A DNA stretch of 64,000 nt, from the NCBI RefSeq assembly GCF_003590095.1, contig NC_039480.1, forward strand, positions 12,191,328 to 12,255,327. The letters run 5' to 3'. Both the position numbers and the translations under genes were made by a program. Of the stretch, positions 24,075 through 37,146 are shown in pieces. How positions within the stretch are numbered: the first letter of the stretch is position 1; the number at the start of each line of letters is the position of its first letter. The notes beneath the pieces were generated by a model. That model worked only from the letters and a program-made list of their open reading frames with translations. It did not search any database and was not told the DNA's origin. The DNA is from Trichoplusia ni. Its lineage: Eukaryota > Arthropoda > Insecta > Lepidoptera > Noctuidae.

Positions 24075-24886
24075 TTGAGTTCAGAAATACTAAGAAAATG
24101 CTAATAACAAAATAATATCGAGAATACTATTTTCGTTGTTCTATTGAGAGATAAATTGATATAGCTACATATAGCAGCGCAATTAAATTTGAATGTAAAT
24201 TGAATGCTGCATAAAACAATTCATTGAATTGAAAAATCAAACATGCCTATACAAATGCAAAAAAAATGCTCTATTTCAATATGAACTTAAAAATATTTTA
24301 CGTGGCAAATATTTGTTGAATTGTCAATCATTTAGTGCCCATACGACTCTAGGTACACAGGTGTATAATTCCTGTTCGATCCAATGAATGTTGCCTAAAC
24401 TGATTTAATATTTGTTACAATTAGTTCGGTTATTAGACATAATCAATTGCAATTTACTTACGAACTTGTACCTTTACGCCAAATTAACATGTAATTTAAG
24501 TACACGACCCAAATATGTTTGCATAAAATTATCAAAATGTTAAACTAGTCATGGCCACTTTCTAAATGTACTCAGTTTAACCAGAAACATACCCATACAG
24601 TGTTCATTCGCTCCCGTATCCATTACACTCATTAATTCTTGGGTTATATTAGGGCACTTACATATGACAGTGAAACTAATGCGAAGTCCAGTTCGCACAT
24701 ATGAATAATATCTGTCGCACGAATGGACTAACAGTGGCGAAGGGTTAAGTTTACGGATCAACGCTTTTGTTCCGAATAGCCGTGGGCTTGAATAATGGAC
24801 TCGCCGAGATTGTGTTTTGTTTTTGGGATATCCAAGATAATTTAGTATGATTTTTTCAAATGAAGAGATTACCATTTAAATAAAGA

Positions 24887-24965
24887 GTTGCAGTTGTGGA
24901 AGAGTGACGACGTTCTGCGCAGTGTAGTGCCTTGTCTTGCTTCCACATCTTAAAATGGTTCTATG
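24887..24965. repeat. Member of a palindromic repeat family
   Basis: GTTGCAGTTGTGGAAGAGTG, ACGACGTTCTGCGCAGTGTA and GTGCCTTGTCTTGCTTCCAC are a diverged form of the palindromic core at 27487-27540. Both have a CG(C/T)TCT half followed by a GTAG half. Confidence 0.35.
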
Positions 24966-25580
24966 ATAGGTAGAAGGAGACGTCGCTGACTGTTTCCGTT
25001 GCGAACTTAGATGGAGCATACGGCCCACGGCTGCAGCGACGTCTTTCTTTGAAAATAGCAGCACAAACGCTCTACAAATCCAGATTCAAAGCTCAGTACC
25101 TACCAAAAAAATAATATTAAGAATATGATCTAAAATAATAATAAAGCTGTCAAACGTGAATGTTCCACTTTGCGGATCTCCACTGCAACATTTATGAAAC
25201 TATCTTTAGTAGGAAGAATATCTTTACACAACCTTTTATAAAATTCTATCAAAATAAATTGGCATACCAGCTAGCGTTTGTCAAAAAACTCGTGTTGGAA
25301 AATAGAATTTTGGCAAATATTTTACGAATTCTTAAAATAAATTCTAATTTATGCTATTTTAAAAACCGTGTTGCTATTCACGAAGAAAGATTTCTGTCGG
25401 CTATGTTAATTTAAATAAGATGAGGTGGAACACGAAAATGGCTGAAAATATTTCACATCTCGTTTCTGATCTAAGTTTAGTATGATATTAAATGTGGTGT
25501 CGTGTGACGGAAAGACGTTTTTCGCTATATTAAATTACCTTTTGCTCGCGGTTCGTGGCCTACCTCCACGTATATAACTA

Positions 25581-25845
25581 ACTAGCTGTTGCCCGCGACT
25601 TCGTTCCCGTGGGTAGAAGAAGATATAAGTTACGATTTATACCCGTCCTGTTTTTTTCACATTTTCCATTGTATCTTCGCACCTATTAGTCGCAGCGTGA
25701 TGGTTTATAGCCTAAAGCCTTCCTCGATTAATGGTATATTCAACACAAAAAGAATTTTTCAATTTGGACCAGTAGTTCCTGAGATTAGCGCGTTCAAACA
25801 AACAAACAAACAAACAAACTTTCCAGCTTTATATATTAGTATAGA
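25581..25845 (-). repeat. TATAAAGCTGAAGAG dispersed repeat, minus strand
   Basis: Reads as the complement of the copy at 30281: it opens ACTAGCTGTTGCCCGCGACT and contains CGCACCTATTAGTCGCAGCG and CCAGTAGTTCCTGAGATTAG. A run of CAAA units follows near 25796-25818, and it closes with AGCTTTATATATTAGTATAG. It is full length apart from small indels. Confidence 0.75.
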
Positions 25846-26564
25846 TATAGATATTATTGTATTTGTGTAAACGTGATAGTGTACATTGTAGGGCCCTCTG
25901 AGCCCTAATGACGCTATTTCCAAATGCCGATGAATTGGTGAATGGATATTAGATTAAATTGGGAAGAGTTAGGGCCCAGGTGTTAGCTTAAAAGTTAGAT
26001 AATGGTTTACTTATAGTAAAGATTAAAAAATAGCACTGAAAATAACGTCTTTACGTTTAATACAGTTACAAATAATAACAAAATGGCGACTCAAAAACCA
26101 GTAAACATATTAATGACTGAACAAATAATCCCATTAATATCTCTTCACACAGCCAATGATGAATAACCAATAGCTATTGAATTATTAACAAAATAATTTC
26201 ACATAATTCCACATCTCTATCAATAATTTATTAATCCGTGTTTACCCGGAACTTGACAGCTATGGACATTTCAGTTTATAATCAAATATCTATACTCGCT
26301 CCGGTTGAATTACATCCATTCTTTATAAGCAGATATTTAATTCGTAATCAATACCATTGTGTTATTTCAATGAATTAGTATACTCCAAAAAGTATTAGCG
26401 TATTGTATTATTTATTTAAGGTGTTAGGTGTAAGTTTTGATTACTATTTAACCTGTTTGGACAAGAGGCAACGTTCCTGAAGGAGTATTCGTGAAGCATT
26501 TATTTTAATTTTAGGAATTTTTGTACACCGCGACTCGCGTGTAATTTCCATTCACCATAATATA

Positions 26565-26689
26565 GGTTGTCTGGAAGAGATTGCTTTTTAGCGATAAGCC
26601 CGCCTTTTGTACTCATCATATTATTTGTATTGACTTAAATTGTTTTTCCTTATGGTGTACAATAAAGAGTATTCTATCTATCTATCTAA
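26565..26689 (+). repeat. 3' end of a non-LTR retrotransposon with TATC tail
   Basis: GGTTGTCTGGAAGAGATTGC, AGCGATAAGCCCGCCTTTTG and GGTGTACAATAAAGAGTATT are followed by a TCTA microsatellite (about 26674-26688). This combination is the familiar 3' end of lepidopteran LINE-type elements. AATAAA is at 26661-26666. Only the last ~125 bp are present. Confidence 0.7.
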
Positions 26690-27486
26690 TCTGTTAAATT
26701 AATGTTTGTACGAAATTATAAGTATTCATTGTATTAAATTCCCTGACTAGCATTGACACAAAAATTTAATCATCCAAATTTGAGGTATTTTCTCCGCTTA
26801 GTAACAATCTCTATTTAGACGGCCCTGTATAAATAGTCGGGGATCGATAGTCCGTTCTGGGAATACAGTGACGAGATGCACTTAGTAAGTTGTATAATGA
26901 GCGACGGTTCTGTTTCCGTTTGGAGTGACTCCTGTGGCTTCTGTGGCTGTATATGCATTAGCAGGATGCATAATATATTGTGGCTGAATTTTTATGGAGT
27001 TTTTTTGTTTTTAAATTGCTTGAGAAAATGAGACGGATACATGCGACAGTGTGACAGTTGACAGTAGCATCATTAAGTCACTTGAATAATAATAATAGGC
27101 AATTAAACGATCGGGAATATATTGAACAAAATATTGTATTCATATTAAATGAACAAAAATATTAAATACGAAGTTTAAAAGTAAGCCACCTGAAACCAAT
27201 TTTAACATTTTAATGAACGTGAATACACAGATTCTCAGGAAACAACCAATTATAAACCAGTAGCAGAAAAGCATGAACAAAATTGCACTGAAATTATGTT
27301 CACTCAACAATACCAAAACATAACCCATTTATTCCCCTCAAAACTTAAATAACACATTTCATAACAACGCCGAAGACATTTTTAACTCACTTCCGCACGT
27401 TAAAACTCTTAACATCCGAATCGCGTCTTGTACGTTTAAAATTTACATCAGGTGCCTACCAACGCGTCTCAATGTAACTCTGCTAT

Positions 27487-27540
27487 GGTTGCAAGCAAGA
27501 CGGCGCTCTATCCCACGTAGAGCATGGTCTCGCTCCCACA
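27487..27540. repeat. Imperfect palindromic element
   Basis: AGACGGCGCTCTA (27498-27510) and TAGAGCATGGTCT (27518-27530) form a 13-bp stem with three mismatches around TCCCACG. The flanks GGTTGCAAGC and CCCACAATTGCG are also partly complementary. A related sequence is at 24887-24965, so this is a small dispersed family rather than a chance hairpin. Confidence 0.5.
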
Positions 27541-27599
27541 ATTGCGACGTATTTTCTTTGAAACGTCGTGGTAGGTGTCCGGTTGCGAGTGAAGGAAAC

Positions 27600-30280
27600 T
27601 CACGTAATAAAATCCGTGGGTACCGGTCTATCGCGACATATTTACATAAGTACGTTTAACTTCATTCGTTCGATATACGACTTGTAATGTGTAATTCTTA
27701 TTCCAATCTCGTTTGTACCGTACGTCTGTACTTATCATACTTGCCTCTTGACAGATTTTATTATGCGACATAGCTAAGTTGGCAGCTTTTATGGCGTTTT
27801 GAAATCCTTTTTATTTTTGTATATGTAAGTGCAAATTTTTTCTCGTTATTAACTTAAATTTTTTGTTTAAGACGTTGTGTAGATTGTGCGTCTATTACAA
27901 ATAACAAATGCAGACAAAAAAATTTTTAATTGTATTTAGTCCCTGTCTCTAGGTCCTTAAATTATATCTATTATAGGTATATCAAGTTACAACTATTTAG
28001 AAATTCACCTATCATTTTGACCTAATTAAATGAATGAAAAGGGTTACAATACACCAGCCTGCCTTAAAGGCAAGTTTTAATGACGAGAAACCAATAATTT
28101 TCTCCATTTAAACGAGTATATCTGTTGCAATAATTTTCCTGCATAAGTACGGTACCCATACGTTACGGTTTTACTGAATTCTCAAACAGTCCAAAATATC
28201 CTATGAAATACCGCCATTCTAACAACTGGTCGCCTGCGGTATTTGAAGCTATCTCATTTGCCCACGACCAATATTTATCGAAAATTTCGTACGTGTATTA
28301 TGCATATTTGCTTTGAATTCGGATGTAAGGACACACTCACACAGGTCTACGGCATAACGAATTCCCTCAAAATTTACCGATCGTTCCGTTGGAAGGAAAA
28401 TCGGTATTCAATTTCAGATGCGTTATTAATTTAGTAGTACCAGGGAATTGTGCTGGTTTGTATTCTGTTAATGCAAGTATCTTAATGTTTTTGTAAATAT
28501 TAAAAAAACATCGGCATTTGTAATGCTATAACGTCATGTGACTTTTATTATATTGTTTAAGGTTGAGCAACTTATTTAGTAAAATGGATTTTGACATTTG
28601 ATTGTGTGAACTTGTTGCGACGTTTGACTACCACGACGACGACTATTGATGAACATTATAACATTCTTGTAAAATATGATAAATTCACATCTCTATATTC
28701 TAGATACGATATTGCGTGAATACGGGCGTGATTTGTCGCGAGGGTACATGAGCGTTTTAGTACTATTTCATGTAGAGCCCAGCTGTGCCGAAACTGAATG
28801 CTTCTGTTTGAAATACTTTGTAGTTTTATGGACCTTTGTTATACAACATGACAGTCGACATCATTTAATTATGAACTCAAAGTATCGTACTAACACTATG
28901 ATAACTGTAGTGAAACGTTCTAGCTACGTATACTTTGCATCTTGACATAAAATCTGAAAGCTTCCTCTATTATGTAGAGTTTGCTTATCAACGCATACCA
29001 TGCTATTATAAGAGAAATATAGTTTTTAAATCTTAGTAAGCTCACTTAAATTAATATTTTTTTAATAATTAATATGTGCAACCGAATTTAAGAAGTACTG
29101 AGCCAAGCTTGTTGGAATGACAGCTATTTCACGTCAAATAAAAAAAGAATCAACAGAATCGGTTCTTCCAGTTCGAAGCAAAGAGGTAAAGAAAGAAGAA
29201 TAGATAACGTCTTCCTTTTTAAAGCCAGTAAAAAAAATAATTAAATCACCTTAACGAAGGCTCACAAACTTTCAACAAAATCATCGACTACGTATGCCAA
29301 CGTTACAAAATGAGCGAGCGTTTTCGAATAAAAACCTGGGAGCTCATTAAAACCCTTTTATACTTGCAGTTGAACGAAACGATTTCGCTGACAAATTATG
29401 CTCATCAAGTGATTACAGCGCAGTTTGTCTTTGAGAAAGAAGTTATAGTGGCGCTGCGGTACGGAGCCCGCATAGCTTCGCGGCGCCGCGGTGTGCGGTT
29501 TTGTTGCAAAAGTTTCGAGGTCGAACGGTTTTAACTTAAATCTTCTTTCACACGACCCGATGTGATATAATGTTTTATGTAGGAGAGGAGCAGATGGAGA
29601 AAAATCTGCAACGGTTTATGTTAAATTTTGATGCTTATGACATTATTAGGAGCCTATTGTATGATATATGAATTATCATTTTGGTAGAATGAGCTGTGCA
29701 TAATATGCTATTCCGGCGAAAGAAATGTAAAATTTTGTTAAAGTGGTAATTTATTATGTATAATAAAAATAATTATTTAGTTTAATTTCGCTTGATATAT
29801 TCTATAAAAAAATATCAGTGCATGAAAAAAATCTCTTAAAAGGTTTCATGGCATGCTTTGCAAATTTGAATGAGACGATACTTATATTTTACTTGGATGT
29901 ACACCACGGTAACTTTTTAAATAACATAATAAACTAGCTAAAACTCCGAAACGCACAAACACACAAACGCATACAAACAAAAAAAGCCATTCAAATGGGC
30001 CCAGTTGTTAAGCAGGAGTTCATTAAAAAGATATGACTGTACTGCACCAAAATCAAAAGCAATTGTTAATTAGATGTCTGTCTTGTTTTATGAGACAGTA
30101 TGTCTTCAAGCAAAGAGGGGGCTTTCTTGATATTTATGGCCCTTAATTGTCACAGGATGTGACGGAGACGTTGTTCCACATTACTAACATCACTTACATT
30201 TACCCGACCTTTTTATTATGGAAAGGCACGCTATCTTGTCAGTTTTCACAGGTGATAGTGCACATTCACATCTTTAGACA
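27600..30280. other. Spacer, nothing recognised
   Basis: Open frames of 60-90 codons at 28676-28945 and 29310-29534 show no recognisable motif. The short stretch 29450-29500 is GC-rich. Confidence 0.4.
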
Positions 30281-30538
30281 TCTATACTAATATATAAAGC
30301 TGAAGAGTTTGTTTGTTTGTTTGAACGCGCTAATCTCAGGAACTACTGGTTCAAATTGAAAAATTGTTTTTGTTTTGAATACAAAATTCATCAAGGAAGG
30401 TTTTAGGCTAGGTTTTAGGCTAGGCTTTATACCATCACGCTGCGACTAATAATGGAAAATGTGAAAAAAAACAGGGCAGATATAAATCATAACTTGCATC
30501 TTCTAACCACGCGGACGAAGTCGCGGGCGACCGCTAGT
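30281..30538 (+). repeat. TATAAAGCTGAAGAG dispersed repeat, full copy
   Basis: The best-preserved copy: TCTATACTAATATATAAAGC head, three TTTG units, CGCTAATCTCAGGAACTACT, CATCACGCTGCGACTAATAA, and CGCGGACGAAGTCGCGGGCG with CCGCTAGT at the end. The segment AAGGTTTTAGGCTAGG is locally duplicated. Confidence 0.75.
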
Positions 30539-30617
30539 GTGTTATAGGTCATAATGAGTGTATGATATATATGTATTATATATATGAGTTTTTGAGAAAC
30601 GACTTTCACGGTAATAA

Positions 30618-30755
30618 ATTTAATCCTTATGTCGGGGGGTGTTACACAACCAATCAAGTCGTATGCACAAAGACACCCAGGTTCAAGACAAGTATTCGTG
30701 GATCATGCAAATGCTTGTCCTACGCGGTGATAGAAGACTCGACACGCCGCGCACA
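30618..30755 (-). repeat. tRNA-headed SINE (minus strand)
   Basis: GTCGTATGCACAAAGACACC, CAAGACAAGTATTCGTGGAT and CATGCAAATGCTTGTCCTAC match the body of the copy at 4876-5030 in the same orientation. The B box on the minus strand is more decayed here. Confidence 0.6.
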
Positions 30756-30847
30756 CAGTCTATCTGACTTCGTTTTTGATTTTCAATTTTAGGAACCGAC
30801 ACATTTATTATTCATCAGCCCATCTATCAATTTTCATTCCTCTAAGA

Positions 30848-30940
30848 TCATCATCATCATCATCTCAGCCTATCGCCGTCCACTGCTGAACGTAGGCCTC
30901 CCCCAAAGAGCGCCAACCATCCCGGTCCTGGGCAGATCCT
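30848..30940 (-). repeat. 3' end of a retrotransposon with CAT-repeat tail
   Basis: A CATCATCATCATCAT run is followed by CCGTCCACTGCTGAACGTAG, GCCTCCCCCAAAGAGCGCCA and CCCGGTCCTGGGCAGATCC. Read on the minus strand this is a 3' terminal segment ending in a GAT microsatellite. This short unit is very common in moth genomes. Confidence 0.65.
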
Positions 30941-30945
30941 CTAAG

Positions 30946-32420
30946 ATGATCATCCTATATCTACCTAAGCTTGGCACTTTCAAGTACTATAACAGATACT
31001 GGTGGTTTTTCTTTTTCATTATTCGATCTGATATCATTTCGATAATATTGCATAACTAAAAGTAAAAAGAAAAAACAACATAAATATTTCACTTCCATAA
31101 TTGGCAAACAATGATTTATCGGTGTAAATGTGAGACTTTTAAGCTTTCAAATTGCATAATCCGCTGTGTCATTTAATCTGGTCGGGAGTCTACTGAATAT
31201 TGCTGACGCATTGTTTTTATACGTTACATAATTTATATGTAGTTAGTGATTACACGAGATCGGATCGTCAACGTATTTCTATGGCATCGTTAATGTGAAT
31301 AGCCATTATAGGTATAATTATCTAAGTAATAATAGAAATAAATATCTATTATTATGTCGTAATAATCATTTGGATTTGGACTGATTTATCCAGTATTGAA
31401 GTTGAGTATAGAGATTCGATCCCTATGCATGTGTTATTACTTTCTTTATTGTTTTTGACGAAACCTAATTTTTTTTAAACTTTCCCTGTTTAGGTAGATT
31501 ATTTTTTGTTCAGTATAATTTGCTTTTATTTCATTAAACCAAAGACTCATTGTATTGTGATGGTGGAAAGCGTTTTCATTAATTAATTCGTGATCAATGA
31601 TTTCCACATTGTTAAAAAATATGAAGTAAAGCTCAAATTCTAGGAAAGTAATTTACGCTAAAGTTGGTAAATTCAAATTTATACCTTCAGTGTATTCTTT
31701 TAAGGTAGGTATTTCAAAATAATGCTTTTATTTTTAATCTGATTCATCACTAACATTGAATTTAACTTTACACGAAACGAAACAGAGAGCTTGCCAACAA
31801 AACTTCATGAAGTTTACTACCTTCTTTTAAAGTACGACGGTTGCATTTGTAAAAGGAAGACAGCGCACCAACCGGCGCATAGCGGCATCTCTCTTCCATG
31901 ATTCTTCGATCTCTCTTCATGTTAGCAGGACTTCAGGTTAAACGGGTCAACATTCAGATCAGCTGCGAAACATCGTGAAAATAAATAGCAAATTGCCGAA
32001 CAAATATCGCAAACAAGGGAAGACAAGTTCGCTCACTCGATTTGTAGCCTTTGGCCAGAAATTCACTAGCAAATTTATTTATGAATCCAATGTAGAGATG
32101 AAGCAGTAAAATCTGCCCAGAGCAACGTGCGCGGAATACCAAGTGGAATAAATACAACTAGAATGTATGTTTGTGATTTTAAAATGCGCTTTTTAGACAG
32201 CTTGGATGTTTATTTGTTTCTTTCCTGTTTATTTAAAATTCATGCTTTGTTTGTGCTCTGATGTCAGGTAGTAAAACCAGTTAAGTGTTAGTCAGACTCG
32301 CGATATATGTTCCGTACAAGTAGGAAAAAAAACACAAAAAAAATATTTTTATAAAAAATTCCTCGTAGCAAATTGATGACCGTTCCAAATGTGCTTAATT
32401 TTGTGGAAGCAGTCCTTTTT
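30946..32420. other. Spacer, nothing recognised
   Basis: No supported gene or repeat. Confidence 0.4.
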
Positions 32421-32457
32421 GTTTAAAAGTAAAGGACTTAGTCCTTTACTTTTAAAC
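32421..32457. repeat. Perfect 17-bp inverted repeat with 3-nt loop
   Basis: GTTTAAAAGTAAAGGAC (32421-32437) and its exact complement at 32441-32457 flank the loop TTA. A third partial copy of the arm, GTCCTTTTTG, precedes it at 32412-32421. Confidence 0.85.
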
Positions 32458-32747
32458 AACAAAAACATTAACGTGTTACAGAAAAAACTAAAATAATGTA
32501 CATAAAACATTGCAATTTGTTTTGAACACTCATGTGAGAGTGTTCTGTTATTCAATTTTAAATATTTAATACAAATTCCCAAAGCCTAAACGTTACAGAA
32601 TTAATCTCGTCCATGTTACATATTCCATGTTCGTTATTTATGTAACTTTGACATACGGATTATTAAATTGCGTCAAAATACGTAGTTCACATTTCACTCT
32701 GTATTAAAAATATTTATACAATCCTTTAACTAACGTTTAGCATTTAT

Positions 32748-32900
32748 GCACGGATAGCCGAGTGGCTGAGGTGACCTCACCAAAATCAGTGTGAGCGACG
32801 CATCGTGGGTTTGATTCCCGGACAGGAGTTGGCATGGATGTCTATGTACATGTGACTTGTATATTTGTGAAATGCCCATTTCACATCTTTTACCCTTTTT
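32748..32900 (+). repeat. tRNA-headed SINE with a Ser/Leu-tRNA-like head
   Basis: GCACGGATAGCCGAGTGGCT gives an A box of the type found in serine and leucine tRNAs. GTGGGTTTGATTCCCG gives the B box. The body TGTCTATGTACATGTGACTT and TGTATATTTGTGAAATGCCC is the family body. The anticodon arm is not foldable as a tRNA, so it is a SINE and its head hints at the parental tRNA. Confidence 0.65.
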
Positions 32901-34715
32901 TTAGAGCGGATGAAGCACGACAGTAAATAAAAAGATTCAGATTAACCTGTCGTTGACTTTTGCTGTTCAATTATTCTTTTTTACGGTCTCATAAAGAGAC
33001 TTACCAACAAAGACTTGAAAAATCTCGCACACATTTATATGCATATTCACTCTTGCCTCGTCTATCAAACGTAAAAATAATGAAAGTTCCTGAGTAACGA
33101 TTACCTTCGAAGTAAAAGTGAATTTTCATCATAACGCCTAAGGAAGGCACCAGTGAATATTAGGTACACTTGAGGGGCGAACAGTTAGCTTCATTTATCA
33201 CACCTTCAACGTATAAATGTTACATAAAAATTCGTACGAAGACAGCTTGAACACTTCCCCTCTCCTCGTAGCCTACTCGTCTTTATTTTCCCTTTTATAT
33301 AAAGAAAGTTGTTTATCTAACTAATCCTTACAAATCTTCATAGCTTTACTTTTAAAATGGACCAGAACCCTTCGAGAAAACGGCTACGAAATTGTGTTTC
33401 ATTGAGTGTTTTCATTAATTTAGTATTTTATTGAGAGTATTTTTGTTCCTCATTAGAAATAGATTTTATTCGAACTTTCCAAATGCTTCGATCGAAAATG
33501 GAATCCACTTTCTTATATTGAAGAGAGATAATGGATTTGTACGATATAAGGAAACTTTGATTAAACTCTTTGATAAACATATTATCGTTTATTTGTTTTT
33601 AATGTAGTCAAAAGCATAAATCCATTGTCATCACTCTCAGGTCAGGGGATGACTAATTATAATTGCAGGTGTGAAAGTAAAACAGCACACTTCGCCTTTT
33701 TCATGGCAGTTATAAGTCATGATTTAGTTGTAGCGTGATGCTAGACCCACAGATCAGCTCCCAGAAAATTTAATATTGCTGAATTGACAGCGATAAGAAC
33801 AATAGTCTTCGCATCAAAGGAGTCCATTTGCCAGGCCGTGTGCTCCATCGAGATTGCAGCTGATGAATATTAATCGGCATCGATATAACAAACTATTTGC
33901 AACGCGATGGAATTACGAAATAGCCAGTACCAATATTGACAGTACAAATGAATTCGTCAGCGTTGCTACATGTATTTGTGTCCAATTTAAAACTAAAGCT
34001 AACAGATAAAACAGAACTTTCGTGTGCGTTTAATTCTACTATTTAAACACTTGATGGTGTTCAATATTTAAAAATGTTTTTATTTTTTCATAGATCGGAT
34101 ATATATCGGTAATCTATATCGGTAATAATACCGAATTTGATAAGTCAACGATAAACTTCTAAATATACAAGGGTTGAAAAAATAAATGTAAGCGTAAACA
34201 AAGTTAAACGATACGAATTCTATAATTTTATTTTATTTTTGTATTGGAATATGAACGTGATTGTTGAAAAATATAAATCTGTAGCTTTTATATGTATTTT
34301 ATGTAGCTTCAATTTCATTCTTATTTTTGTGGATGTTTTTGTTTTACTTCTAAGAATACCGTCAGCCTAATATACTTAGCTACTATTTTAAATGTGTATA
34401 AAGTGGTAGCTAGATGTTAATGTAGTTGGTTAGTGTGTAAAACTTTACATAATTTATATAAATACGCGAATTGCATTTTTTAATTTCAAATTACCTCGGA
34501 AACTCGATTCTCTTTTTTCAGTGCTATCAAGTTTCGTTTGATTGTTTTCACAACAGCTTTAAAATTTAATTTAATGCGCTGTTGGGCGAAAAATATAAGT
34601 TTTACATTTAAACTGTAAAATACAAACAAGAACATTTCCAGAACGCAGCATACAATTAATAAGCGTTGAGAAGATAAAACACAACGACATCAAGTTAAAC
34701 TCGTAAAAGGATTTT
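32901..34715. other. Spacer with a possible regulatory stretch
   Basis: No gene recognised. The segment 33640-33960 is of balanced composition with few homopolymers, free of repeat similarity, and packed with short palindromic words such as GATGAATATTAATCGGCATC. Such texture is typical of conserved noncoding DNA, but this is only an impression. Confidence 0.3.
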
Positions 34716-34800
34716 TAGGGTTCCGCACCTGAAGGGTTAAACCGGTCCTGGTTACTAAGATCCAGGTGTTGTCCGTCTATCTCTCCCTAGGCCGGGTCTC
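34716..34800 (+). repeat. GGTTCCGTA dispersed repeat, copy 4
   Basis: TAGGGTTCCGCACCTGAAGG, TTACTAAGATCCAGGTGTTG and TCCGTCTATCTCTCC follow the family order. The rest is unrecognisable. Confidence 0.55.
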
Positions 34801-35766
34801 ACGATCCTTGAAGTTTGACAGGTTTTGTACAGAAGATGTCAAAATATCGACTGCTTACAAGAACCAAGTTTTGACTGTTGGAGCAAGAGCTCCCCCAACG
34901 AAAAGCCTGTGCAAAAGCATTGGACCACGACAGGCCGAGCTGATTGATTCAAATAAACATACATTTAAATCAAAATAAATATTTAAAGACTCCCATACAA
35001 CAGTTATTAGGCGTTTTTGTGGACAATGATACGGAATCGTTTGTACGCGTAAGGTTTTTATTTCCATATAACATCAATATCCAAGCGTTCGTATCTCATA
35101 CATTTTTAACACGCTTTTTTATCCCCTTTCTTCCTACCAAGACAGATACATAATGTCAGTTTCATTTTTATTTCCGAACCCTTTTAAAATGCATGTTTTG
35201 ATAGCGTAATTTTATAATATGTGCTTTTTGAAGTGGCCGTCTGAACTTTTTATGTGTCACCGGTGACAGGACGCTGTTGATAAAATATTTGTTTTATTAC
35301 TGTAAAAGCTGTTTCTTTGTTTTGTTTATTTGTACTTTATTCATGATTCGTAAATGATTGATCGGGGATTAGTTTCTGAGAGAACTGACGATTAATTGAT
35401 ATTTGGAAGTTTTCATTAAAAAATACTTTATTGTCGTATCCATGGTAAAATTGTTGGCTACAGTAAGGTTAGAATTTGGTTTGATCTAACTTTAAAATAA
35501 CTCTAACCCACCTTGGTAACAGTTATGTATTTTAAATTTAGATTAGGTAATGGTAGGATTCAAGGCTGCAATATCTCGTAGGATAAAAATGTGGAGATAG
35601 CTAGGCTTTAGTTCAGGATTTGTAAATCAGAGGCCGAGGGACGACATAAAGAAAAATAATTCGAAAAAAGATTATCAATATATGTTAAAAAAATAAAACC
35701 AGCTGCAATCTGGTTTCTTTTCGAATGTTACCTAAACCTTAAAACCTTTTTCTTTTTGCCATGCTC

Positions 35767-36024
35767 TTAGGCCTGGTTGTTCAACTGTCCAGTTGACCCC
35801 ACGGGCCAAACATACGGGCTCCTAACGTGCGTCCCTTCCGAGAGGCAGGATTTTCGGAAAGGAAATATACGTGAGCCAATAGAACATCGTGTTGAGGAAG
35901 CCGTTGAGCCCGCAATATGGTAACTGTTAACTGAACACCGTAATAATCGTTTCAGAGAACTTCGGATGCTATCCCTACGGGAGTCTCGTGTTTTCGAACC
36001 GTATGGGTCTCCTGGACAGATCAA
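35767..36024. other. GC-rich island with opposed open frames, unassigned
   Basis: About 260 bp of near-balanced composition in AT-rich surroundings. The minus strand has an 85-codon frame. The plus strand has a ~90-codon frame interrupted by a single TAA, with protein-like stretches such as CPVDPTGQTYGLLTC and RELRMLSLRESRVFEPYGSP. I recognise neither. It may be a decayed coding fragment of a transposon or host gene. Confidence 0.35.
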
Positions 36025-36029
36025 TCCAT

Positions 36030-37146
36030 GTTTCGAAATATGCTTGAAACAGTTAACGACCGATATTAATTCATTCTACATAAATTACGTCCATATTAAT
36101 CGTTTAAATTGCATCGCGTTTTGCGGTGCTTAATCAACCAGCAAATGAATCGCTGGTACATTAAGCGGTGTCGACATTTATTTTACTTCTAATGCTAACA
36201 CATTTGTTTCAATTGTGCTCGTATTGATTTTCGATCAGCGGTTTTATAATTGGTGGGCAGGTTTCCATAGAATTATACATTTGACGATCAAAGGTAAATA
36301 AAAATCGTTTATGGAATGGGCTTTTGTTTGTTTAGTTTTTTTCATTGGTGAGTGAAATGATTTTAATATAGAGATTAGACGCTTAGAATTATATTCAAAT
36401 AACACTTTTATATGACAGTTATAAGTCACTGTCCAAACTTTGCTAGACTACACATAAATTTTAATAATACACAGGTATACACCAAGTACGTTACCTAATC
36501 AAAAACTCAAAACACAAAATTTTAAAACAAATACCGGAAAAAAATGGAATACAAGCAGAACAATTGAACTGAAAACCAAAACCAGCCAATCAGATTCATG
36601 CAGAGCCCGTCAATACAGACAGTTGATGCAAATTCGAAGCACGTACGTTGATAGTTATCTGCGACGATTTCAATCTGGGACACCGCAGATGGTGTTTACG
36701 GCTGCCTGCAGTTTATGGGGAAATTGCATGCGCGCGACACATTAGCGACTACCCGCAAATTACGAGCGCAATCTCCTACGAATCTGCGACCACTTTCATT
36801 ATATTTGTCGACTTTAACGTTTATAAGAAGTTTTACGCGAAAACTTTTAATGCGCTGTGAATAGTTGGAATAATGTTGTATATCTTGAAGGCATTAAGTT
36901 TTTGTTTATTTTTGTACCATTATAAAGTTTCAGGAATATTGACGTTTTTTAAAAAATATTTATATTAAGTCTTAATTGTAGGTGAAAATGAAATAGAATT
37001 GTGTCAAAACTTAATCACAACTTATTTACTTTAGCACAATTCATTAAACTTTTCAAGATCAAGTCCCGACACAGATGATCAGGTACCAACAGGTTGAAGA
37101 AAAACAAACGGGTAGGGAACAAATAAATAATATTAATTTGTCTAGG
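36030..37146. other. Spacer, nothing recognised
   Basis: No gene. 36640-36800 is moderately GC-rich with a 70-codon chance frame. Confidence 0.4.

Noticed and set aside
24549..24875. 108-codon frame on the minus strand
   Set aside because: No recognisable motif or conserved context. A chance frame of this length is expected in a 64-kb window.
32748..32825. Functional Ser/Leu tRNA gene
   Set aside because: A and B boxes are present but the anticodon and acceptor stems do not pair, and the element continues into a SINE body.
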